A stretch of DNA of 64,000 nt from Cellulomonas soli (GCF_013409305.1 NZ_JACBZJ010000001.1:1054001-1118000), one strand, 5' to 3'. Numbered from the stretch's first letter, positions 34,574 to 42,857 are shown. Translations and numbers: made by a program. Notes: a model not told the origin generated them from the sequence alone.

Positions 34574-35087
34574 CCACTCCACCTCCCGGGTGACGACCCA
34601 GCAGGGCCGCTCCGGCAGCCACGCGGCGCCGCCTCTCGTGCTGACCTCCAGCGTCCTCAACGAGGCAGCGAAGTTCTTCGAGGAGCGTGGCGCCTTCGGG
34701 CTCGAGGGCACTGCGATGATTAAGGCGGGCGACGTTCTTGAGCTAGTCGTCCCGCGACAGCTTGCTCACCGCGACGCGCATGGGCACGTCAACGTCGAGG
34801 TGCCTCGCGAGGGGCAGATGGATCTCGCTCTGGCCCTTGGCCCCGAGGAGATCTTCGTGGCCCGCATCCACTCCCACCCGGGGGACGCGTTTCACTCCTC
34901 GGCCGATGACGCCAACCCGATCATCTCGTACGAGGGCGGCTTGTCGGTCGTCGTGCCGTTCTTCGGACTCGGCCTTCGTCACGGGCTCGACGCCTGCGCG
35001 GTGTTCCTCTTCCACGCCGGCGGCTGGGTCGAGCTGCCGGCGGGCCCGAGGCGAAATCGGTGGGTCGTCGCGGAGCCCTTGTCATGA
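34566..35087 (+). CDS. JAMM/MPN+ deubiquitinase-like metallopeptidase
   Basis: A 173-aa JAB-domain protein with the complete catalytic set: Glu47 (GLEGTA), then H102-S-H104-P followed by S112 and D115 (HSHPGDAFHSSADD), which is E...HxHx7SxxD. Such enzymes remove ubiquitin-like tags or trim their tails. The first 8 nt overlap the E2-like gene, so the two are translationally coupled. In Bil anti-phage operons the JAMM peptidase (BilC) follows the E2 (BilB), as here. It might process the C-terminal tail of the Ubl and deconjugate products. Confidence 0.88.
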   Translation: MPSHSTSRVTTQQGRSGSHAAPPLVLTSSVLNEAAKFFEERGAFGLEGTAMIKAGDVLELVVPRQLAHRDAHGHVNVEVPREGQMDLALALGPEEIFVARIHSHPGDAFHSSADDANPIISYEGGLSVVVPFFGLGLRHGLDACAVFLFHAGGWVELPAGPRRNRWVVAEPLS

Positions 35088-36718
35088 ACGCCGACCCCCG
35101 TCTCCGGTTGCTCGGCGCTCCGGCATCCAGCGACTGGCCGGAGTCCGCCGGGGCGGTCCTCGCCCGGCTCGACGAGACCGAGGTCGTCGTCGCGGCTAGC
35201 CCGGACGCCGACGCTCCCGCGCGTGTGGCCATCGCAGCATTCGTGGCCATGATCGCCCGCCTGGTCCCCCACGTGAGGATCGACTGCGCCGGAGATCTTC
35301 CGGTCAACTGGTGGCAGGCCGAGTCCTGGGACAATCTGCTGGAGCGGCTCAAGGAGGTCCGAGCGACATCGACTACCGCCCCCACCCAGCAGATCAAGGT
35401 CGGCTTCGGTATCGCGCAGGAAGGCTATGACCTCTACGTAGGCGGTGGTGACTGGAACGTCCTCCTTGGCCTCGCTCCCGTCAACCTTGAGAACGGCAAC
35501 GCTCACGCCCTTGGAGTGCACGCCGCTGCATGCCTGGCGGTAAGTCAGGTGCTGATCATGGTCCTCCGGGAGCTGGGCTTCCCCGGAGTGGCCCTCACAG
35601 ACCAGGCAGGCACGTCCGGGCGGATCGAGACCAACCTCGTCGACCATGGTTTGCACACGATCGACCGCAACACCCCCGAGCAGTTCCCCCCCGTCCCCGG
35701 TCGGCCCCTGCGAGTCGGCTTCCTCGGCGTGGGGTCGGTCGGCACGAGCGCGCTGGCGCTACTGGCCACCGCGTGCTCACCCATGCTGAACCGAACCCTT
35801 CAGGCGAGCCCGTCCCTTGAGATCACGGCTGTCGACAGGGACGCCTTCGATCCCGGACGCAATCCGTACCGGTACCCGGCGCTCCTCGGCGGCGAGTCCG
35901 ACCACAAGGCGCGAGGTGTCGTCGAGCGGCTTAAGGTGCTCGGCCTCGCAGCCGAGGCGGTCGTGGCCGACGTGGGCAGCTGGAACAGCACCAAGGCCGA
36001 TCCTGGTTGGCGCGGTGTCTTGGTCTCGAGCGTCGACACCATCCCAGGCCGGCTCGACGTTGCTGACGTGCTGGGCGAGCGCACGCTGTCGGCCGGCGTC
36101 TCTGGTACAGAGCTCCACGTGCAGTGGGAGCGGTTCGCCGACGGGTTCGCCTGCCCGTTCTGCGACTTCGTGCGCGCTGACCCCCCACTGACCCAGGCGG
36201 GGGTGTTCGCCGAGGTCACGGGAATCCCGGTGTCGCGAGTCCTGGCCCTGCTGCTGGAAGGTGCTGCACTAGACGCCTCGGACGTCGACATGGCCATCGC
36301 TGCTGGACGGGTTCCCGAGCAGCGGCGGGAAGCGCTCATGGGTGCGCCACTCAGTGACCTCGTTCGACAGGCCTACGCCGAGGCAGAGTTCCGTCCGCAA
36401 GGGAATTCGGCTGGACCCGGAGCCGACGTCGTCGCTGTTGCCGCCCCACAGGTCTCCTGGCTCGCCGGCACCTTGATCGCCGCCGAACTCGTCAAGGACA
36501 TGTTGGGTCTGCCGACCTTGAGTCGCCGCGTCGACTTGGACGCAGGAGGACTGCCCGCCGGCCTCGTGCGCAGCGTGCCGCTCGACGGCACCGGGACCTG
36601 CGTGTGCCACTCCGGAGTACGTCGCCGCTGGTACCGCGCGATGTACAGCGCAGCCGAGACCGAGCCTGCAACCCCGCCGCGTGACTCGGTGTCGTTTCTG
36701 CCGACTACGTCGGGCTAG
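35084..36718 (+). CDS. E1-like (ThiF/MoeB-fold) adenylyltransferase
   Basis: A 544-aa protein. After an N-terminal domain of about 200 residues without recognised motifs comes the Rossmann ATP site GFLGVGSVG (212-220), Asp251/Asp253 in AVDRDAFDPGRNPYRY, and K275. Structural zinc ligands look to be C357/C360 (CPFC) and C506/C508 (CVC). It should adenylate the Ubl C-terminus. No cysteine occurs between 361 and 505, where canonical E1 catalytic cysteines usually lie. It overlaps the JAMM gene by 4 nt (ATGA). Order matches BilD. Confidence 0.85.
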   Translation: MNADPRLRLLGAPASSDWPESAGAVLARLDETEVVVAASPDADAPARVAIAAFVAMIARLVPHVRIDCAGDLPVNWWQAESWDNLLERLKEVRATSTTAPTQQIKVGFGIAQEGYDLYVGGGDWNVLLGLAPVNLENGNAHALGVHAAACLAVSQVLIMVLRELGFPGVALTDQAGTSGRIETNLVDHGLHTIDRNTPEQFPPVPGRPLRVGFLGVGSVGTSALALLATACSPMLNRTLQASPSLEITAVDRDAFDPGRNPYRYPALLGGESDHKARGVVERLKVLGLAAEAVVADVGSWNSTKADPGWRGVLVSSVDTIPGRLDVADVLGERTLSAGVSGTELHVQWERFADGFACPFCDFVRADPPLTQAGVFAEVTGIPVSRVLALLLEGAALDASDVDMAIAAGRVPEQRREALMGAPLSDLVRQAYAEAEFRPQGNSAGPGADVVAVAAPQVSWLAGTLIAAELVKDMLGLPTLSRRVDLDAGGLPAGLVRSVPLDGTGTCVCHSGVRRRWYRAMYSAAETEPATPPRDSVSFLPTTSG

Positions 36719-36732
36719 TCGTCGATACTTCA

Positions 36733-37326
36733 ATGGTGACGGATGCTCAGGCCGAGGAGGAGCCGCGCGGTCCCGCAGCAGGTGCGCGCATCTGCACCCC
36801 TACGGACGTCGCTGCCCAGTACCGGCGGCATCACGAGAGTCTCGCGAAGGTCGCAGCCAGGTTCTTCGAGGGGAAGCGACCGGACGCCGCCGAGAACGCG
36901 GTGATGGATGTCATGCTCCGGCTCACGGAGAGCGCCAAGGCTGGGGAACTCACCGACAAGGGCGAGGACTGGGGCCCGTACCTGCGCCGAGCCGTCCGCA
37001 ACAGCTGCGTGGACATCGTCCGTCGGGAGAAGAGGGAGCGCGAGCACTTCCCGCAGGGCGATCCGGAACTGGAGCGGATCGTCGACTTGGACCCGCTGGG
37101 CGACGCAATAGCTCAGCAGCACTCGACCAGATGGCAAGTCGCGCGCCTGAAGTCAGCTCTCGCGACCCTCGACGAGAGCGAGCTCCTGATCATTTGGCTC
37201 ACCTTCTGGAAGGGGGCGACCGACAAGCAGATCGGCGACCGCATCGGCACCAGCGGACAGGCAGTCGGCCAGCGCAAGAAGACCATCCTCAGGAAGCTCC
37301 TCAAGGAGGTGACGAAAGATGAGTGA
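36733..37326 (+). CDS. Sigma-70-family factor (ECF-like)
   Basis: A 197-aa protein with sigma region 2 at about residues 28-103 (AENAVMDVMLRL, then DWGPYLRRAVRNSCVDIVRREKR) and a sigma-4-type helix-turn-helix at about 145-195 (ESELLIIWLTFWKGATDKQIGDRIGTSGQAV). No anti-sigma gene is present. It starts 14 nt after the E1 stop. It may direct transcription of its own operon or of target genes. Its fusion-like coupling to the next gene (8-nt overlap) suggests an embedded regulatory function. Confidence 0.8.
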   Translation: MVTDAQAEEEPRGPAAGARICTPTDVAAQYRRHHESLAKVAARFFEGKRPDAAENAVMDVMLRLTESAKAGELTDKGEDWGPYLRRAVRNSCVDIVRREKREREHFPQGDPELERIVDLDPLGDAIAQQHSTRWQVARLKSALATLDESELLIIWLTFWKGATDKQIGDRIGTSGQAVGQRKKTILRKLLKEVTKDE

Positions 37327-38056
37327 CCAACAAACCGGTGGAGCCGACGCCGGAACCATGGAGCCAGCCGACGGGTTCACCCGCGCGCTTCTCGACATTG
37401 CCGCAGGCAGGCCACACGACATCGCTAGCCTCCCCGAGGAAGACCAGGAACTGCTTGCAGCCGTGACCGACTGGCTGCCAGCGCTTGCAGATGCGATCGC
37501 GGACCTCCACGTCGAAGGGCGCGACAGCGACATCGACGTCCACAGCCGTGGGCTGGTCGAAGTCCGCCCCGACGATCCGATTGCCTTGATGCTCGGACTC
37601 GTTGAGGACCCTGCTGTGCGTCTCGACGGCCAGCAGCTTGCGGCTGCCCGCAGGGCCGCCGGCCTCGACATCGCCCAACTGGCAGAACGCCTCAATCGAC
37701 GTGGTTGGGACGCAACAATCAAGACCGTGTCAGCCTGGGAACGGGGCAGAGTCAGCCCACCGCCAGCGACGATCAACGCGGTGGCAGAGGAGCTGGACGT
37801 TTCCTCCGAGGCGCTTCTGGCGACCGGCACCTTGGACGCGCCCACCATCGACACACTCTTCGACGACGCGGCAATTGCTGCGTTCCTAGACGAGTGGGCA
37901 CGCGAGGCCAGTATCCCAGCCGAGAAGCTCGCCGAGCAGTCGAAGCGCCTGCTCGCCACCGCTGGTAGGCGGAACGCAACCTCGGCGTCCCCCGAGGCGC
38001 TCCTGGCCGTCCTCAAGCACTTCAAGAACCTGCCCGGATTCGGGGTTTCGGGATGA
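37319..38056 (+). CDS. XRE-family regulator with central helix-turn-helix
   Basis: A 245-aa protein. The XRE helix-turn-helix is at about residues 105-165 (LAAARRAAGLDIAQLAERLN and IKTVSAWERGRVSPPPATINAVAEELD). The first 100 residues are acidic and helical, and the C-terminal 75 are also helical. It overlaps the sigma-like gene by 8 nt and the metallopeptidase gene by 4 nt. XRE repressors next to ImmA/IrrE-type peptidases are often cleaved by them; that would lift repression when stress is sensed. This pairing is suggested by context alone. Confidence 0.82.
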   Translation: MSDQQTGGADAGTMEPADGFTRALLDIAAGRPHDIASLPEEDQELLAAVTDWLPALADAIADLHVEGRDSDIDVHSRGLVEVRPDDPIALMLGLVEDPAVRLDGQQLAAARRAAGLDIAQLAERLNRRGWDATIKTVSAWERGRVSPPPATINAVAEELDVSSEALLATGTLDAPTIDTLFDDAAIAAFLDEWAREASIPAEKLAEQSKRLLATAGRRNATSASPEALLAVLKHFKNLPGFGVSG

Positions 38057-39057
38057 GCACTCGTCACACTCACGCCCGGCGGATAGTCGCCAACATCGCC
38101 GCCGACAAGCGAGCACTCATCGCAGGTAACCCGATCGCTGGGATCGAAAGCCTGGGTTACACCGTGGTTGCTGAAGCTGCCTTGACCTCCAAGCGAGGCG
38201 CCGGCGGCTGGTGTGACGGGCTCTCCTTCGCCGAGCACAACACCGTCATCTACGCCCCCACTCCCGGATCGAACCGGCAGAACTTCACTCTGCTCCACGA
38301 GGTGGGTCACATCCTGGTCGAAGACGACGACAGCGCCCTCGTTTGGCTCGCGGACCGCGACAACCCCGAGAGGGAGGTCGAACGCCTCTGTGACGAGATC
38401 GCGTCGGCACTCGTTGTCCCTGAGGAGATGCTCGACGACATCGTCGGCATTGGGCCTCTGACCGCCATGGACCTCAAGACTCTTGTGACTGTCTCTTCAG
38501 CTAGTGGGCCGGCCTGCGCCATCGCACTGGCGACACGCCTTTCATCCGGCGCTGTAGCAATCATCGATCGTGCCACCGAGATAGTCGCTCACTCCGCGCT
38601 ATGTGGCGATGAACTGCAGGTATACCCGTGGCGAGGGACCAATGTTCCCGCTGGCCACCCGTTGCTGAGACTCGCCGCCGGCGCGGCGACGACAACTAGG
38701 TCCTACTGGCTTGACCGGTGGGATCGCCGCCAAGACTACTACGTCAGTGCGGTGGCGACCGAGAAGCGGATCTACGCCGTATTCAGCATCAACGACCTAT
38801 GGGGGGTCGACCGGTTCCACGGTGGGCAAGCACCTCCGACGAAGTCTAACGCGCTACGAAGAGAGATCCGGTGCAGGTGCGGCTTCCGCGGCCCAGTCAC
38901 CGGTTGGCCGTGCCCTGAATGCGGACACCTCTACTGCCCTGAGTGCGGCGACTGCGACTGCCAGCGACGCGCGCGGATGCAGGAGCTGTGCGGTTCCTGC
39001 TTCTGCCTCACTCCGGCCGTCGATCTCGTCGGTGGGATTTGCAGCGGCTGCCGGTGA
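38053..39057 (+). CDS. ImmA/IrrE-type metallopeptidase with C-terminal cysteine-rich domain
   Basis: A 334-aa protein. The ImmA/IrrE (M78) zinc site is HEVGH at 82-86 with a third-ligand Glu about 115 (CDEIASALVVPEEM). Residues 274-333 hold 13 cysteines and one histidine in CxC, CxxC and CxxC-type clusters (C274, C276, C287, C290, C295, C298, C301, C303, C313, C316, C318, C330, C333). These read as a binuclear or trinuclear zinc module, possibly RING-like. A RING-like domain beside E1/E2/Ubl genes could be an E3 ligase, but that is inference. The 4-nt overlap with the XRE gene supports a repressor-protease pair. A 9-bp hairpin follows. Confidence 0.85.
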   Translation: MSTRHTHARRIVANIAADKRALIAGNPIAGIESLGYTVVAEAALTSKRGAGGWCDGLSFAEHNTVIYAPTPGSNRQNFTLLHEVGHILVEDDDSALVWLADRDNPEREVERLCDEIASALVVPEEMLDDIVGIGPLTAMDLKTLVTVSSASGPACAIALATRLSSGAVAIIDRATEIVAHSALCGDELQVYPWRGTNVPAGHPLLRLAAGAATTTRSYWLDRWDRRQDYYVSAVATEKRIYAVFSINDLWGVDRFHGGQAPPTKSNALRREIRCRCGFRGPVTGWPCPECGHLYCPECGDCDCQRRARMQELCGSCFCLTPAVDLVGGICSGCR

Positions 39058-39370
39058 AGTCCTCTCGAGACGTCCAACGTGGCGGGCGCAAGCTAAACCC
39101 GTGATCACGCTGGCCCCATCGCGTACCGCCCTCCGACACCTCAAACGCGAAGGGCTGCTGAATCACCGCATCGCTTCGGTCCACCGCACGCCTCCTCCCC
39201 TATCCAACGCAGAGGGGAGGACGGCGCCCGCGCACCTGCATGACTGCGGAGTTGTGGGCCGCTGGAGCGACTTCGCGCCGCCACATCCGACTCCGGGTCG
39301 AGAGACAGCCGTGCGCGCGGTCAGGGATGGAGTCACGTCGGTCCTGCTCCGGTCGACTACCTTCGGCGGC
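39058..39370. other. Gap with terminator-like hairpin after the operon
   Basis: Near its centre TCCTCCCCT (39193-39201) pairs with AGGGGAGGA (39213-39221) around an 11-nt loop, probably a terminator for the seven-gene operon. The rest shows no gene. The downstream gene fragment starts at ATG 39371. Confidence 0.5.
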
Positions 39371-39607
39371 ATGGTGACGTTCGAGTGGTACGACCGCCGT
39401 GCGGACGCCGACTCGCTGGCCGATCTGCTCGAGGAGCGAGGTCGCAGCTATGCGCAGCGCGCATGGGCGGCCCGCGAGCGGCGTGGGCCCACCCGGCCGA
39501 CGGTCGTCGCCCGCTCTGGAAGCCAAGTGATCGGCTACATGGGTCTGCCCCGAGTTTGGTTGACACCTGACCTGTGAGGATCTGGTCCTCGCTGGAAGGA
39601 TGTCCCC

Positions 39608-39895
39608 GTGGCAAAGCCGTATCCCAAGGAGTTCCGCGACGACGTCGTGGCCGTGGCCCGCAAGGGGCAGGTGCCGCTGACGCAGATCGCGAAGGACTTC
39701 GGTATCTCCGAAGGGTCGTTGTCGAACTGGATGAAGCAGGCCGACGTCGAGGACGGCCGACGGTCCGGGCCGACCCAGGCCGAGCGCGCCGAGCTGCGTG
39801 AGGCGCGCAAGCGGATCCGGGTGCTGGAGCAGGAGAACGAGGTCCTGCGCCGCGCGGCCGCCTACCTCGCGCAGGCGGGTCTGCCGGGAAAATAG
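39608..39895 (+). CDS. IS3-family transposase OrfA
   Basis: A 95-aa HTH protein (KEFRDDVVAVARKGQVPLTQIAKDFGISEGSLSNWMKQ) with a leucine-zipper-like C-terminal helix (RKRIRVLEQENEVLRRAAAYL). GTG 39608 start. It ends at TAG 39893-39895, just after the slippery sequence GGGAAAA. Confidence 0.92.
   Translation: MAKPYPKEFRDDVVAVARKGQVPLTQIAKDFGISEGSLSNWMKQADVEDGRRSGPTQAERAELREARKRIRVLEQENEVLRRAAAYLAQAGLPGK
39886..39892 (+). promoter_or_regulatory. Programmed -1 frameshift site (GGGAAAA)
   Basis: The heptamer is in the X-XXY-YYZ phase in the orfA frame (G GGA AAA), directly before the orfA stop. A -1 slip continues into the orfB frame (VFPLVREMAAAG) and makes the OrfAB transposase. This is a standard IS3 arrangement. 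Confidence 0.8.
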
Positions 39896-39915
39896 TCTTC
39901 CCGCTCGTCCGTGAG

Positions 39916-40797
39916 ATGGCCGCGGCCGGCGCCCGCATCAGGGTGCCGGTCGCGGTGGCGTGCCGGGTCCTGGGCCTGTCGACCCAGGGGTACTACAAGT
40001 GGCTCAAGAACCCGGTCTGCGACCGGGACTGGGACGACGCGCACGTCCTTGCCGCGATCTACGAGATCCATGGCGACGACGCGACACTCGGCTACCGGTT
40101 CATCACCGACGAGCTGGCCGACGAGCACAAGATCAGCGTCGGGGAGAACCGGGTGCACCGGTTGTGCCGGATCGCCGGCATCACCGCCAGCCACCACAAG
40201 AAGCGGTCCAAGCCCGCGACGGCCGGCCCCGCGCCGCACGACGACCTGCTCGCGGTGGTCGACGAGCACGGCGTGGTCCGTCACGAGTTCGTCGCGCACG
40301 CCCCGAACCAGGTGTGGCTGTGGGACATCTCCGAGCACCCCACCGCCGAGGGCAAGCTCTACATCTGCGCGATCAAGGACGTCTACTCGAACAAGATCGT
40401 CGGGTACTCCATCGACTCGCGCATGAAGTCGTCCCTCGCGCGGGCGGCGATGCGCAACGCGATCGCGCTGCGCTCACCGGCCGGCACGGTGTGTCATTCG
40501 GACCGAGGCGGCCAGTTCCGTGCCAAGGCGACCCAGCGGCTGCTGGCGAACAACGGCCTGGTCGGGTCGATGGGCCGCTCCTACGGCGCGGGCGACAACG
40601 CGAGCATGGAGAGCTTCTTCTCCCTGCTGCAGAAGAACGTCCTGAACACCCGCCGCTGGCACACCCGCGACGACCTGCGCCTGGCGATCGTGACCTGGAT
40701 CGAGACCAAGTACAACCGCCGACGCCGCCAACGCGCCCTCGGCAAACTCACGCCCGTCGAGTTTGAGATGATCTACACGGCCGCAGACGCGGCCTGA
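39916..40797 (+). CDS. IS3-family transposase OrfB (rve domain)
   Basis: A 293-aa integrase-core protein, read in the -1 frame relative to orfA. The DDE residues are D in WLWDISEHP, D in VCHSDRGGQF and E in ASMESFFSLLQK. The N-terminus probably derives from the frameshift fusion, so ATG 39916 may not be a real start. The frame is intact. Confidence 0.93.
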   Translation: MAAAGARIRVPVAVACRVLGLSTQGYYKWLKNPVCDRDWDDAHVLAAIYEIHGDDATLGYRFITDELADEHKISVGENRVHRLCRIAGITASHHKKRSKPATAGPAPHDDLLAVVDEHGVVRHEFVAHAPNQVWLWDISEHPTAEGKLYICAIKDVYSNKIVGYSIDSRMKSSLARAAMRNAIALRSPAGTVCHSDRGGQFRAKATQRLLANNGLVGSMGRSYGAGDNASMESFFSLLQKNVLNTRRWHTRDDLRLAIVTWIETKYNRRRRQRALGKLTPVEFEMIYTAADAA

Positions 40798-40977
40798 CTA
40801 CCGCAAACCCCGAGTGTCAACCAGACCGGGGGCAGACCCAGCGACCCGAGCGGACGGTTCTCGTTCTTCAGATCGCTCGGCTTCGAACCCCTACTCCCGA
40901 ACGACCCCACGGACGCCGTGTGCGCTCCGACACGCACTGTCCTCGAGCGGGCATCGTCGACCACACAACCCGGCTGA

Positions 40978-41119
40978 GAACCGATCGGAGCTGCGCTCGG
41001 TCCTCAGCCTCGGCTTGTCGGCGAGTCCGGGCCTCGGGCGGGACCGAGGGGTGAGGGTCGCGCATGTGATCCCCGAGGCTGCAGTCCGCATCAACCGCTT
41101 CTGCGCTTGGGCCACGGCA
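40978..41119. other. Unassigned sequence between GNAT remnant and traG remnant
   Basis: About 140 nt without a supported gene. The junction with the coupling-protein remnant lies near 41,120, where homology ends abruptly. This is consistent with a deletion or rearrangement breakpoint. Confidence 0.4.
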
Positions 41120-42464
41120 CGCCGGCAGCGGCGGCAGCGGCGCGAGGTTGCCGATCTCGTCCAGGGCGAGGAGCAGCGGCGGGTCGAGCCGCGCACCGGG
41201 CGACGCCGCTGCGATCCGTCGGGCCGTTTCCACCATGTCCTCGACGAGCGCCGCAACGATCGGCGCCGCGGCGCCGGCCCCGGATGCGGTTCCCAGCACG
41301 TACAGCGTCCCGCGGTCGCGCAGGAACGCCGCGGGGTCGAACTCCTCGCCCTCCCGCGGCGAGACCGCGTCCAGCACCCGAGGGTCAGCCAGCGCGAACA
41401 GCGCCTGCCGGACACCGAGCCAGATGGAGTCGCGGGTGCGGGGGCCGGAGTTCGCGGCCTGCTCGAGCGCTTTGTCCCAGCCCAGCGCCGCCGAGGGTCG
41501 CCCCAGGATGGTGATGGCCTCGGTGACCGCCGCCGGGTCGAGCGACCACCGGTAGAGGTCCCGCACGGCCCGGCCGTCGAGGGCAGCAGCGTGCAGCAGC
41601 GCGCGCAGGACCGTCTCGGTCTGCGCCTGCCAGAAGTCGCCGCCGCTGGTGCCCCGTGAGATCCCGGTCCCGGCGGCCAGGCCTCGGGCGCGGATCATCG
41701 CGATCTGCGGGACGTCGCACCCGCGCACCGGCGACCACCGGAATCCGTCGGGCACACCAGCTGCGAGGGCCTGCGGATCAAAGACTGCGACCGGCCCGAT
41801 CTCTCGCCTCGCCGCGTAGGTGGCGGCGAGGTTGTCCGGCCGGGTCGACGTCGTGACGACGGCGCCCGGGGCGTCGAAGAGCATCGGGATGACCACGTGC
41901 CCCTTGCCCGACCGCGGCGGCCCGACGACGAGGATCGAGTCCTCCACCGACGCCCACGCCTGCGCGCCGTGTGACCGGCCGAGCAGGTAGCCGACCTCGC
42001 GAGGGTGCGGGCGAGGCAGGGACGGCCGCGCATGGCGTGCGCGGCGGGTGACAGTCCGCGGCCTGGCGGCTTCCAGCACCTCGCTTCTGGTCGCGGTGCC
42101 CGGGAGGTTGCGCGGGGCGGCGCGACGACGTCGCGCATCCCCGCGGGACCATCGAACGAGTGCGATCCCCACGGCCGCCACCGCCGCAACCACGACACCT
42201 GTCACCGCCCATTAGGCGACCGGCCCGGGCATCGGCGTCCCCCACGCGGCGCTCGGATCGGACGGCTCGCGAACGACGGCGAGTGAGCCGGACAACCAGG
42301 CATGCGGCGCCTCGCGCCCAGTCACGACGGCCGCCCGCCGCAGCGCCTACCCACAGCACCCCAGCCGCACCGACGAGCGCAGCCAGAGCACCGAAGGCGA
42401 CATCCGTCAGCGACCCCGACGGCGCCACGCGGCTCCCAGGCTCGCGTCCCACGCCAACGCTCAC
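41120..42464 (-). pseudogene. Decayed TraG/VirD4-like coupling protein
   Basis: A minus-strand gene beginning at GTG 42464 in a 4-nt overlap with the VirB4-like fragment. The N-terminal membrane segment (AFGALAALVGAAGVLWVG) is in one frame. A net one-nt shift occurs within 42328-42347, and the other frame then reads on to GPVA-TAA-WAVTG, where TAA at 42212-42214 replaces a sense codon. The remainder has Walker A GPPRSGKGH and Walker B LLLALDEIGNLAPL. The C-terminal part ends abruptly near 41120 after PLPPLPA. Three lesions mark it as a pseudogene. Originally it would couple a T4SS to a DNA substrate. Confidence 0.8.
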
Positions 42465-42857
42465 GGCCGCCCCGCCATCCGCGCCCCGGTGTCGAACACC
42501 TCGAGCTCACCGCGCGTCAGCTGGTGCTGGGTGACGAACGCCCGATCGCGGATGCGCCACAGCCCTTGCCCGACGCCGAGGGTCGGCAGCAGCTCCGTCT
42601 CGGTCTCGGTCAGCCCGAGCGCCAGGGCGGACCCGGCGAGCTGGTCGGCCTCCTGGCGGTAGACGATGCGCGTCGAGCAGTCGGCGAGCAGGCCCTGGGC
42701 CAGGGCGCGGACCTCCGAGCCGAGGTCGCCGATGGCGTCGAGGTCGGACAGCCGATGGATCACCTTGAGGTTGGCGATCCCGTACGCACGCGAGAGCTTC
42801 CACTGGGCCTGCATCCGCCGGATCAGCGCCGGGTGCCGCATGACCCGCCACGCCTCT
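42461..42857 (-). pseudogene. C-terminal fragment of VirB4/TraC-like conjugation ATPase
   Basis: The open frame retains the region from the Walker-B-adjacent EAWRVMRHPALIRRMQAQWKL through KVIHRLSDLDAIGDLG to the C-terminal TRGELEVFDTGARM. Upstream (higher coordinates) homology stops inside the DEAW motif at about 42,857, and the sequence becomes unrelated. The stop overlaps the traG start by 4 nt, showing that the two were once an operon. It is a truncation product of a conjugative element. Confidence 0.78.

Larger units (their letters stand above)
39540..40840 (+). mobile_element. IS3-family insertion sequence (1,301 bp)
   Basis: Terminal inverted repeats begin TGGGTCTGCCCC at each end and match at 24 of 27 positions, including the inner TGGTTGACAC. 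The element has overlapping orfA and orfB with a slippery heptamer. Flanking bases (ACA on the left, GCG on the right) do not form a direct repeat. Confidence 0.93.
39371..40977 (+). pseudogene. GNAT acetyltransferase gene broken by IS3 element with internal loss
   Basis: The left part (39371-39539) encodes MVTFEWYDRRADADSLADLL up to VIGY, the N-terminal half of a GNAT-type domain. The right part (40840-40977) reads SDPSGRFSFFRSLGFEPLLPND, which has the GNAT C-terminal FxRSLGFEP signature, ending at TGA 40975-40977. Both are in the same orientation. About 57 and 46 codons remain of a usual 140-170, so the middle is missing. The IS3 element between has no target duplication, as expected if a deletion accompanied or followed insertion. 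Confidence 0.6.

Noticed and set aside
39540..40840. Target-site duplication for the IS3 element
   Set aside because: Flanking bases ACA and GCG do not match; any claim of a duplication is unsupported.
42160..42180. 12-bp match (CGATCCCCACGG) to the tRNA-Lys T-arm region, possible attachment site
   Set aside because: Lies inside the traG coding sequence and is too short; no second boundary feature supports it.
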